Shown here piece by piece: positions 1-5,917 of a stretch of DNA of 6,357 nt. The notes beneath the pieces are model-generated. The model was not told where the DNA came from. It made no database searches and saw only the letters and a list, made by a program, of their open reading frames with translations. Positions within the stretch are counted from its first letter, which is position 1; each line of letters begins with the position of its first letter. The position numbers and the translations under genes were made by a program. Origin of the DNA: a bacterium (lineage in GTDB: Bacteria; Spirochaetota; Spirochaetia; JABEVK01); the NCBI GenBank assembly GCA_021781625.1, contig JAJXWL010000121.1:1-6357 (forward strand), written 5' to 3'.

Positions 1-65
1 GCCTAAAAGGAGATTCTTACAGAATGAAAGACCGATTGAAAATAGGGGTCGTTGACCCGGAATAA
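1..65 (+). CDS. istB: IstB-like ATPase, C-terminal tail (partial, IS21 family)
   Basis: Reading from base 3, 20 codons run to a TAA at 63-65. The peptide contains GDSYRMKDRLK followed by GVVDPE, which closely resembles the conserved G(E/D)SYRLKDRLK ending of IstB, the AAA+ helper ATPase that assists the IstA transposase of IS21 elements. Only the extreme C-terminus lies in the window, so the ATPase motifs cannot be checked and intactness is unknown. The gene reads toward the downstream kinase, so this is the right end of the element. The fragment is too short for function to be judged, but no other frame here gives a recognisable peptide, and the adjoining non-coding end with repeats supports the assignment. 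Confidence 0.72.
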   Translation, partial: LKGDSYRMKDRLKIGVVDPE

Positions 66-71
66 TCAAAT

Positions 72-106
72 AAAAGCGGAACCTGGCCGCCGGTGAAAAG
101 CGGAAC
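72..106 (+). repeat. Direct repeats in the IS21 terminus
   Basis: Two identical copies of AAAAGCGGAAC lie at 72-82 and 96-106, with start positions 24 bp apart and a GC-rich CCTGGCCGCCGG stretch between them. They are in the non-coding stretch between the istB stop codon and the presumed IS tip. IS21-family ends are known to carry multiple repeats that are transposase-binding sites, so this is the likely role. Matching copies would be expected, inverted, at the unseen left end. Confidence 0.65.
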
Positions 107-128
107 TTCTAAACCGTTGTTGACAAAC

Positions 129-135
129 AGGGGGA
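129..135 (+). promoter_or_regulatory. Ribosome binding site of the hybrid kinase
   Basis: An AGGGGGA stretch ends three bases before the ATG at 139. The spacing is short, but this is the only purine-rich site there. It lies just outside the presumed IS end at 125, so the insertion seems to have left the translation start intact. A TGA in the same frame at 136-138, immediately before the ATG, rules out a longer protein. Confidence 0.5.
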
Positions 136-138
136 TGA

Positions 139-3006
139 ATGTCGCTCCTACCTTGGGTTCTTCCGCTTGGTGCCAATCTTTTTTTGGTCAACTTAATGGC
201 CGTCATACCGCAACTCTTTCCCTGGAAGTTCAAAAAGGAACATCCCGTCGCGTCTCAGTTTATTCTAGGTACTTTTTTTGGCCTATTGGCGTGTGCCAGT
301 AGTCAGTTTCCCGTCCTCTTGTCATCTGGGGTGGTTCTTGATGCCACCCTCAGCATTCCTCCACTGGCCGGGTTTTTCTTTGGCCCCGTGAGTGCCGGTG
401 TCGTCGTTCTCTTGGGTCTCGCTTCTTGTGCATTTTCTTCTTTTTCAAACTTTTCAAGTTTGCCGGTAATGGCTTTTATCCTGCTTATTGGGGCCCTGCT
501 AGGCTGGGGCTTTTCAACCAAGGCGATAAAAAAAATCTTGCCGTGGGTCTGGCTTCAACTTTTGGTTTTAGGCGTCGCGGTTTCTTTGGTTACCTTGGTT
601 GGACAGCGCATTCCTCAGGATATTTTCGCTTCGATTGTATTCTACCCGGCCAGCATTCTTCTGATTGGCATTCTTTTGAATGCTGTCGAAAGCAAAAATA
701 AAACCCTCGACCAGATGCTTCGCATAACCGAGCAGTTGCAAGAAAGCGAAACACGCTTTCGGTTTTTAGCCGAAAACTCTAGCGATATGATCACACGCCA
801 CGCCCCCGATGGTACTTATTTGTATGCGTCCCCGGCCTGTGAGCGTTTACTGGGTTACCAGCCTCAGGAACTCATAGGTCATGCCGCCTATGAGTTCGTC
901 TACTCGGAGGACCTACCCGACGTTCAAAATTCACATCAGACCATCCTTTCTGATCCTGTTGTCACAGCAGTTATGTTCCGAGGCCTTCGCAAAGATAAAA
1001 GTCTTATTTGGTTAGAGACGACGAGCCATGCTATTTTTGATCCAAAGACAAAAGAACTTTTAGGGATTCACGCCACAACACGAGACATCTCAGAACGAAA
1101 AAAATTTGAGGAACAGCTTCAAACCTCGCAGGCTAACTTAGAAGCTTTGTTACAAACACGACGAGAGTCGATTTGGGCCGTAGACCGTGAGTTTAACTAC
1201 ACCATTCTTAACGATTTTTTTGTCGAAAACTACCAGCTCTATTTAGGGATCACGCTTAAAGTCGGGATGAATGCTCTGGAAATTCTGACTCCCGAACATC
1301 AAGAACTGTGGCGACCTCGCTACGAAGGCGCCTTAAACGGCGAAAAACAAACTTTCGAGTTCACCATTCCACTCAAGAACGACGTAATGATCTTTGAAGT
1401 TTTTCTGAACCCTATTTCTGTCGGCGATAGTATTACGGGTGTTTCGGCGATTAGTGTGAATATCACAGAGCGTCAGCAGGCCGCTCACGCCCTGAAGCTG
1501 AGCGAAACAAAATACCGCATGCTTTTTGAAAACCTCACCCTGGCCTTTGCCCTCCATGAGGTGATTTTCAATACTCAGGGCGACCCCGTTGACTATCGTT
1601 ATCTTGAAGTCAACCCTGCTTTCGAAAAGCTAACAGGCATAAAAGCGGAACAAATTGTCGGCAAGACTGTTCTCGAAGTTCTTCCCAAGACCGAGGCCCA
1701 TTGGATTCAAACCTTTGCTCAAGTTGCCCAAACGGGAATTCCCTTTACTTACGAAAACTTTTCGCAAGAATTTAACAAATTCTTTGAAACCATTATTTTT
1801 CGACCCGAAGAAGGGCACTTTGCCGTGCTCTTCGCCGATATCACGGAACGCAAAAAGCTCGAGGAGCAGAGGCGGCAACTTGAAAGCGAGCTGAATAAAA
1901 TCCAAAAGTTAGAATCCCTGGGAATTCTTGCGGGAGGCATTGCCCACGATTTTAATAACTTGTTGACCGGGATCTACATGAATCTCGAGATGGCCCGTAA
2001 GAGTAACTCCCCAGAAGCTCTCACGGGTTACCTCGAAATGGCCGGTAAAACTATGGACCGGGCTAAAAACCTTACCAGACAATTACTAACGTTCTCGAAA
2101 GGCGGAGTCCCCCACAAAAAAGTTGAAAACGTCGCGGATTTACTTAAAGAAACGGTCAATTTTGCCCTTAGTGGCGCTTCGGTTGCCTGTGTTTATCAAG
2201 TTGCCGCCGACTTGTGGCCCTGCGAACTCGACAAAACTCAAATTGCCCAGGTTATTGAAAACTTGGTAATCAATGCCGTTCAGGCCATGCCGCAAGGAGG
2301 CCAACTTCAGGTTGTAGCAAGAAATCAGGTCATTTCAGCCGATGCGGGACTTTCGCTTGCCCCGGGCCGATACGTCCAGGTGAGCCTTACCGATTCGGGG
2401 GTGGGAATCCCAACCGATCTTCTGGGGCAAATTTTTGATCCGTTTTTCACTACAAAAGCGACAGGTCACGGCCTTGGTTTAGCTACGTGTTTTTCGATTC
2501 TCAAAAAGCATGAGGGTCACATTGAGGTAACTTCGATTCTGGGAAAAGGTAGCACGTTCACCTTTTATCTACCTGCTTCCTCCGAGCCTTCTGTTCAAGA
2601 AAGCTCTGCTGGTGAGGTCACCCATCACGGTCTAGGAAAATTTCTAATTCTTGATGATGAGCAAGTCATTCGAGACGTTCTTGAAAAAATTCTGACGCAT
2701 TTAGGGTATACTCCGTTAAGCTGTGCGGAAGGGGATCAGGCGATCGAAGCTTTCACGACTGATTTTTATCAAAAAAAAGAGATCGTTGGGATGATTTTTG
2801 ATTTGACTATTCCTGGGAAAACGGGGGGGCGAGAAGTTGTTGAAAAAATTCGTCTCTTGAACCCCGATATCCCCATCTTCGTGTCAAGTGGGTATGCGGA
2901 AGACGAAATCTTAACTAAGCCAACCCTTTACGGTTTCACCGCCAGTCTTAGTAAACCATTTGGAATCGATGACATCAAAAATCTGCTCAATCGGTACTTG
3001 AAATGA
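139..3006 (+). CDS. Membrane hybrid histidine kinase: 5TM-LYT sensor, three PAS domains, HisKA, HATPase, receiver
   Basis: A 955-residue sensor kinase that should autophosphorylate on a histidine and pass the phosphate to its own receiver. Residues 1-183 hold about six membrane segments (near 3-27, 39-59, 73-99, 108-126, 132-155, 162-183). The LD...SIPPLAGFFFGP stretch at 67-83 resembles the LytS-type 5TM-5TMR domain. Three PAS units follow at about 202-325, 334-450 and 455-575; each ends in a (D/N)I(S/T)ER motif. The H box is GGIAHDFNNLLTG with His603. The ATP-binding domain has N712, the G1 motif DSGVGIP (752-758), the F box DPFF (767-770) and the G2 motif GHGLGL (776-781). The receiver (about 834-955) has acidic D839/D840, phospho-acceptor D888, S916 and K939, so all key residues are present. 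A stop codon directly precedes the ATG, fixing the start. No partner regulator or Hpt gene is in view, so the signal and output are unknown. menA follows 10 bp later. Confidence 0.93.
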   Translation: MSLLPWVLPLGANLFLVNLMAVIPQLFPWKFKKEHPVASQFILGTFFGLLACASSQFPVLLSSGVVLDATLSIPPLAGFFFGPVSAGVVVLLGLASCAFSSFSNFSSLPVMAFILLIGALLGWGFSTKAIKKILPWVWLQLLVLGVAVSLVTLVGQRIPQDIFASIVFYPASILLIGILLNAVESKNKTLDQMLRITEQLQESETRFRFLAENSSDMITRHAPDGTYLYASPACERLLGYQPQELIGHAAYEFVYSEDLPDVQNSHQTILSDPVVTAVMFRGLRKDKSLIWLETTSHAIFDPKTKELLGIHATTRDISERKKFEEQLQTSQANLEALLQTRRESIWAVDREFNYTILNDFFVENYQLYLGITLKVGMNALEILTPEHQELWRPRYEGALNGEKQTFEFTIPLKNDVMIFEVFLNPISVGDSITGVSAISVNITERQQAAHALKLSETKYRMLFENLTLAFALHEVIFNTQGDPVDYRYLEVNPAFEKLTGIKAEQIVGKTVLEVLPKTEAHWIQTFAQVAQTGIPFTYENFSQEFNKFFETIIFRPEEGHFAVLFADITERKKLEEQRRQLESELNKIQKLESLGILAGGIAHDFNNLLTGIYMNLEMARKSNSPEALTGYLEMAGKTMDRAKNLTRQLLTFSKGGVPHKKVENVADLLKETVNFALSGASVACVYQVAADLWPCELDKTQIAQVIENLVINAVQAMPQGGQLQVVARNQVISADAGLSLAPGRYVQVSLTDSGVGIPTDLLGQIFDPFFTTKATGHGLGLATCFSILKKHEGHIEVTSILGKGSTFTFYLPASSEPSVQESSAGEVTHHGLGKFLILDDEQVIRDVLEKILTHLGYTPLSCAEGDQAIEAFTTDFYQKKEIVGMIFDLTIPGKTGGREVVEKIRLLNPDIPIFVSSGYAEDEILTKPTLYGFTASLSKPFGIDDIKNLLNRYLK

Positions 3007-3009
3007 GGA
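3005..3009 (+). promoter_or_regulatory. menA ribosome binding site overlapping the kinase stop codon
   Basis: GAGGA lies seven bases before the menA ATG and shares two bases with the TGA stop of the kinase at 3004-3006. This layout suggests that ribosomes finishing the kinase help start menA translation, and it supports a shared transcript. The coupling is inferred from spacing only. Confidence 0.7.
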
Positions 3010-3016
3010 CCCTAAA

Positions 3017-3910
3017 ATGAACGTCTGGCTCTTGGCCGCAAGGCCGAAAACCCTCCCCGCCTCTACCTCAGGCGTGATTGTCGGTTCCGCCCTTGCCTTT
3101 GCCGAAAGGCATTTTGATCTTTGGTCTGCCTTGTTGTCTTTTTTCGTTGCCCTTTGCCTACAAATTGCCAGCAACTTTGCTAATGATGTCTTTGACTTTG
3201 AAAGTGGGGCCGACGCGGGGCGTTCCCACGGTCCCACGCGGGTCACTCAGGCTGGCTTACTTACTCCCCGGCAGGTTAAATCAGGACTAGTGGTCATTTT
3301 GATTTTAGCGACGGTGGCTGGAGTAGCACTCATCTTGCGGAGCCTCGAAACCGCCCCAGGAGCCTGGCCTTGGTTATCAGCAATCGGTCTGTTAGCGATC
3401 ACCGCATCGGTGGGGTATACCACTGGCCCCTTTCCCTTGGCCCGCCTCGGTCTGGGCGATGTGTTTGTGCTGATCTTTTTCGGCTTTGCGGCCACGGTAG
3501 GCAGTTACTTTGTTCAAGCGGGGCACCTGAACGTTTTTGTATTTTTGCTATCCCTTGGGCCCGGACTGATCATTGTCGCAATCCTTGTGGTCAACAATCT
3601 AAGGGATCTTGACGAAGATCGTAAAGTCCACAAGAAAACCCTCGCCGTTCGCTTTGGCGAGCGCTTTGCCAAAACAGAATACGTGGCCTGCCTGTCACTC
3701 GCTTACGCTGTCGTCGCGGTCGTTGTTGCCTGCGGTCTAGCAACCCCCTGGGTTTTACTCACCTTTTTATCCTTGCCCTTGGCTTTCAAAAACATACGCC
3801 TAATTTTAACGGCACGAGGTTCTGCTCTCAATGCTGCCTTGGCGGGAACCGGGGTGCTGTCCTTTATTTGGGCTCTTTTGTTCGCGCTGGGGATGATTTT
3901 ATCAGGTTAG
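3017..3910 (+). CDS. menA: 1,4-dihydroxy-2-naphthoate polyprenyltransferase (MenA)
   Basis: An integral membrane enzyme of the UbiA superfamily. MenA attaches a polyprenyl chain to 1,4-dihydroxy-2-naphthoate, giving demethylmenaquinone, the step before the final methylation to menaquinone. The 297-residue length is usual for MenA. The first Asp-rich motif is NFANDVFD (residues 53-60), with N56, D57 and D60 as expected Mg-diphosphate ligands. The following GPTRVTQAGLLT stretch is typical of MenA rather than UbiA. The second motif is NNLRDLDEDR (193-202), followed by KKTLAVRFG. YTTGPFPL and GLGDVFVLIFFG between them also match the family. The rest is hydrophobic, with about eight or nine helices. 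No other men gene is nearby, so the pathway genes are dispersed. It is probably co-transcribed with the kinase. Its last 47 bases overlap the 3' end of the opposite-strand regulator. Confidence 0.93.
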   Translation: MNVWLLAARPKTLPASTSGVIVGSALAFAERHFDLWSALLSFFVALCLQIASNFANDVFDFESGADAGRSHGPTRVTQAGLLTPRQVKSGLVVILILATVAGVALILRSLETAPGAWPWLSAIGLLAITASVGYTTGPFPLARLGLGDVFVLIFFGFAATVGSYFVQAGHLNVFVFLLSLGPGLIIVAILVVNNLRDLDEDRKVHKKTLAVRFGERFAKTEYVACLSLAYAVVAVVVACGLATPWVLLTFLSLPLAFKNIRLILTARGSALNAALAGTGVLSFIWALLFALGMILSG

Positions 3911-4814
3911 ATTTTCGCCAGAATGCAGGGGTTTGTCCCGTCGCAGCTTTAAACAGGATACGGAACCGACTGGGATCTTCTATGCCCACCATTTCTCGAA
4001 CTTGTGTTAAACTCCATTTTGACTCGCTAAGCAAAACTTTGGCTTGGTGAATTCGCTTTGACGCTAGCCACTTACCTGGAGACATGCCCCAAGAATCCCT
4101 AGTGAGGCGATTTAGCTGGCGTATTCCTACACCCAAAAAGTTCGCAAGGTCTGGCAACTTCAAATCTTCAGCGAGATGAACTTCTACCCAACTTTCTAAA
4201 CGTCGCAAAATTTTCGGAAGGTTTGAAGCCTGCTCGTCTTGTGTTTTTCTGGGGCCAAAGCATCTCGTGACGTTTTCGGAAACGCTAGGTCCTGTCAGCT
4301 TACTAATCAAATAAAAAGCAACATCGATTTGAGAGACCAAGCCACCCGACGTAATAACGGAGCCACTTTCGCAGATTTCATTTTTGACACTCCAAAGAAC
4401 AGAAGGAAACATCTTACAGCAAAAATCAAGCCAATAGGGATGCACAAATGCGACCTGGCCATCGAGAAGCCCCGCCGCCGCGACTACCAGGGACCCTAAA
4501 CAAGAGGCGGCAACCACGGCGCCACCGGCAACCTGATCACATAAAAAGCGAGACTCGGCAGGCTCAGATTCAAATTGCCCCAAAAATTGGTCAATTGGTG
4601 GTATAAAAACGACATCATATTGGCCTCCGGTTGTCGAAAGGCGTACTTCTGCACCATTTCGTCGGAGGAGCCGACTCCCTTTGCCATCAACCAATTCAAC
4701 CAGGTATTCCAAAGCACCAACTTCACGATTGGCTAACTCAAAAATGGCTGGCAGAAAAAGTGAAAGCCCTAACGAGGATTGATGATGAACCAAGACGGCT
4801 AAACGCTTTGTCAT
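3864..4814 (-). CDS. GlxA-family transcriptional regulator (DJ-1/PfpI-like domain plus AraC HTH)
   Basis: A probable DNA-binding activator or repressor of 316 residues, the usual length for this family. Residues 1-185 form a DJ-1/PfpI-like (class I glutamine amidotransferase-like) fold: LAVLV at the N-terminus, the nucleophile-elbow region AASCLGS with Cys105, then GLLDG (115-119), a His at 125 and SGG (156-158) before IDVAFYLI. In this family the domain is generally thought to sense a ligand rather than act as an enzyme. The AraC domain covers about 200-301, with two helix-turn-helix units (near 218-241 and 268-291) and the closing SRFRILFKAATGQTPAFWRK motif. The ATG at 4814 is chosen because the first strand starts four residues later, as in relatives. 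A GTG at 4844 with an AGGGGA site would add ten residues and cannot be excluded. The gene diverges from the transporter, its likely target, and its 3' end overlaps menA. Confidence 0.88.
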   Translation of the reverse strand: MTKRLAVLVHHQSSLGLSLFLPAIFELANREVGALEYLVELVDGKGSRLLRRNGAEVRLSTTGGQYDVVFIPPIDQFLGQFESEPAESRFLCDQVAGGAVVAASCLGSLVVAAAGLLDGQVAFVHPYWLDFCCKMFPSVLWSVKNEICESGSVITSGGLVSQIDVAFYLISKLTGPSVSENVTRCFGPRKTQDEQASNLPKILRRLESWVEVHLAEDLKLPDLANFLGVGIRQLNRLTRDSWGMSPGKWLASKRIHQAKVLLSESKWSLTQVREMVGIEDPSRFRILFKAATGQTPAFWRKSNLIKSSPARTKEPK

Positions 4815-4834
4815 TTTTTGCTCTATTCTTGGCA

Positions 4835-4863
4835 ATTTTCCCACTTTTCCCCTGCAACATCAA
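4835..4863 (-). promoter_or_regulatory. Candidate promoter of the GlxA-family regulator
   Basis: On the minus strand TTGATG (plus-strand 4858-4863) and GAAAAT (4835-4840) are 17 bp apart. Each matches four of six consensus bases of a sigma-70 promoter. Transcription would begin near 4828, about 14 bases before the ATG at 4814 and downstream of the alternative GTG. This is weak, motif-only evidence. Confidence 0.25.
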
Positions 4864-4864
4864 G

Positions 4865-4887
4865 CGGACATACTCGGAATACCGAAT
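4865..4887. promoter_or_regulatory. Candidate operator in the regulator-transporter gap
   Basis: Two CGGA tetramers start at 4865 and 4875, exactly one helical turn apart, as is common for AraC-type direct half-sites. The second is also part of an imperfect palindrome at 4872-4887 (ACTCGG, four bases, CCGAAT; five of six pairs match). It lies just before the transporter ribosome binding site in the short divergent gap. The motif is short and could be chance. Confidence 0.25.
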
Positions 4888-4891
4888 TCTT

Positions 4892-4898
4892 GAGGAGG
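4892..4898 (+). promoter_or_regulatory. Strong ribosome binding site of the EamA transporter
   Basis: GAGGAGG lies four bases before the ATG at 4903. It is the strongest Shine-Dalgarno match in the window and fixes the transporter start. Confidence 0.75.
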
Positions 4899-4902
4899 TT
4901 TT

Positions 4903-5826
4903 ATGAACTCACATTCCCGCGGGGTTATATTTTGTCTTATTTCCGTCATCTCTTGGGGCTGCATGTTTCCCGTAATGGCGACGGTTTTGCCTCACATGGA
5001 TCCTTTCTTTTTTACTCTGATCCGTTATGGGCTAGCCGCGGTTGTCTTTGGCTTTCTACTAATTTTCAAGGAAGGTTATAAATCATTCCTTCAACTTGAA
5101 AAAAAAGGATATTTAATACTTTTAGGGAGCATGGGTTTCGGCGGTTACGGTTTCTTGGTTTTCTTCGGTCAACAACTCGCCGGGCCTCATGGGCAAATTA
5201 CGACCGCTGTTTTTATGGCCCTTATGCCTATGCTTAGTGTTTTCATCAATTGGGTGTTAAAAGGACTACGTCCCAAGCCTCTAACTTTGGTCTTTGTCAC
5301 ACTTTCATTTCTCGGCGTACTTACTGCGGCCACTGATGGCAAATTCACTGTTCTTACAAATCTGGGGACTACTTTTGAAGCGAACATTCTCATTATTTTG
5401 GGAGCCTTCTGCTGGGTGAGTTACACCAATGGGGCAACTCTATTCCCGAATTGGACACCACTGAAATATACCACCATCACAACATTCTTTGGTCTTCCTG
5501 TTATTATCTTGGTCAACCTCGTCTTGCATTTGTCGAATATTTTTTCTGTTCCATCATTGTCAACCATCCTATCGTTAAGCCCCCAAATTAGTTACATGGT
5601 TATTATAGCTGCGGTCGTTGCCGTTTTAGCATGGAATACAGGGAATAAACTGCTCAAGCCGATCAATGGAGTACTATTTATGGACCTAGTCCCGGTAACG
5701 GCGTTTTTCGTAGCAATGTCGCGTGGCCTAATTCCCACTTCAGCGGAAATCTTTGGTGCCACACTAACAATAACTGCACTTGTTCTCAACAACGTGTATA
5801 TCCGCTCTCTGGCGCGAGCTAACTAA
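4903..5826 (+). CDS. EamA/DMT-family transporter
   Basis: A 307-residue inner-membrane protein of the drug/metabolite transporter superfamily, whose members usually export amino acids, metabolites or toxic compounds. The substrate cannot be read from the sequence. About ten hydrophobic helices are visible (near 7-27, 34-54, 69-88, 95-116, 126-143, 160-178, 188-210, 229-246, 255-272, 278-300), forming two EamA repeats of five helices. Typical features are the SVISWGCMFPV start of helix 1, the LIRYGLAAVVF segment in helix 2, and the PVTAFF to EIFGATLTITALVL ending of the second repeat. The length matches the family. The start is supported by a strong ribosome binding site, and the gene ends with tandem TAA TAA. 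It is divergent from the GlxA-type regulator, whose control it may be under. No transporter partner is nearby, as expected for a family that acts without accessory proteins. Confidence 0.9.
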   Translation: MNSHSRGVIFCLISVISWGCMFPVMATVLPHMDPFFFTLIRYGLAAVVFGFLLIFKEGYKSFLQLEKKGYLILLGSMGFGGYGFLVFFGQQLAGPHGQITTAVFMALMPMLSVFINWVLKGLRPKPLTLVFVTLSFLGVLTAATDGKFTVLTNLGTTFEANILIILGAFCWVSYTNGATLFPNWTPLKYTTITTFFGLPVIILVNLVLHLSNIFSVPSLSTILSLSPQISYMVIIAAVVAVLAWNTGNKLLKPINGVLFMDLVPVTAFFVAMSRGLIPTSAEIFGATLTITALVLNNVYIRSLARAN

Positions 5827-5917
5827 TAAATAAGAGAGCCAAGAACGAGTGCCGCCGCTACGATTGACGGCAACGACGTTCATGCGCTCTCCTATTGTTT
5901 ACGTTCGACGAAGACTA
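5827..5917. other. Convergent intergenic gap without a clear terminator
   Basis: These 91 bases lie between the stop codons of the EamA transporter and the DUF4340-like gene, where a bidirectional terminator would be expected. The only pairing seen is GAGAGC (5834-5839) with GCTCTC (5886-5891), which would enclose a 46-base loop, plus small internal matches. No GC-rich hairpin followed by a T run is present on either strand. Confidence 0.5.

Larger units (their letters stand above)
1..125 (+). mobile_element. IS21-family insertion sequence, right end (partial)
   Basis: This is the istB-proximal end of an IS21-family element whose body lies left of the window. The call rests on three things seen here. 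The tail of an IstB-like reading frame ends at 65. It is followed by about 60 non-coding bases carrying two copies of AAAAGCGGAAC, and IS21 ends are known to carry repeated transposase-binding blocks. A TGTTGACA terminus lies at 118-125; read inward from the other strand it starts TGTCAACA, which suits the TG...CA ends of the family. The exact boundary at 125 is inferred, since the left end and the target duplication cannot be seen. The element ends 14 bp before the kinase start codon and so separates that gene from its original upstream DNA. Confidence 0.72.

Noticed and set aside
46..58. GGGTC-GTT-GACCC hairpin at the end of istB
   Set aside because: A five-pair stem without a following T run; it lies mostly within istB codons and is too short to call a terminator.
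120..148. TTGACA at the IS tip as the -35 box of a hybrid promoter for the kinase
   Set aside because: The expected -10 position, about 143-148, reads CGCTCC and lies inside the coding sequence, so no promoter is formed.
93..302. Plus-strand frame starting inside the IS end
   Set aside because: It overlaps the kinase start in another frame and gives no recognisable peptide; the kinase frame has clear membrane segments there.
2771..2828. Homopolymer runs (eight A at about 2771, seven G at about 2823) as possible frameshift sites
   Set aside because: The receiver domain reads correctly on both sides, with D888 and K939 in place, so no shift is needed or seen.
4846..4874. TTTCCC and CATACT, 17 bp apart, as the transporter promoter
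   Set aside because: The -35 element matches only three of six bases and the -10 four of six, which is not above chance in this short region.
5834..5891. GAGAGC / GCTCTC pair as a bidirectional terminator
   Set aside because: The 46-base loop is too long and no T run follows on either strand.
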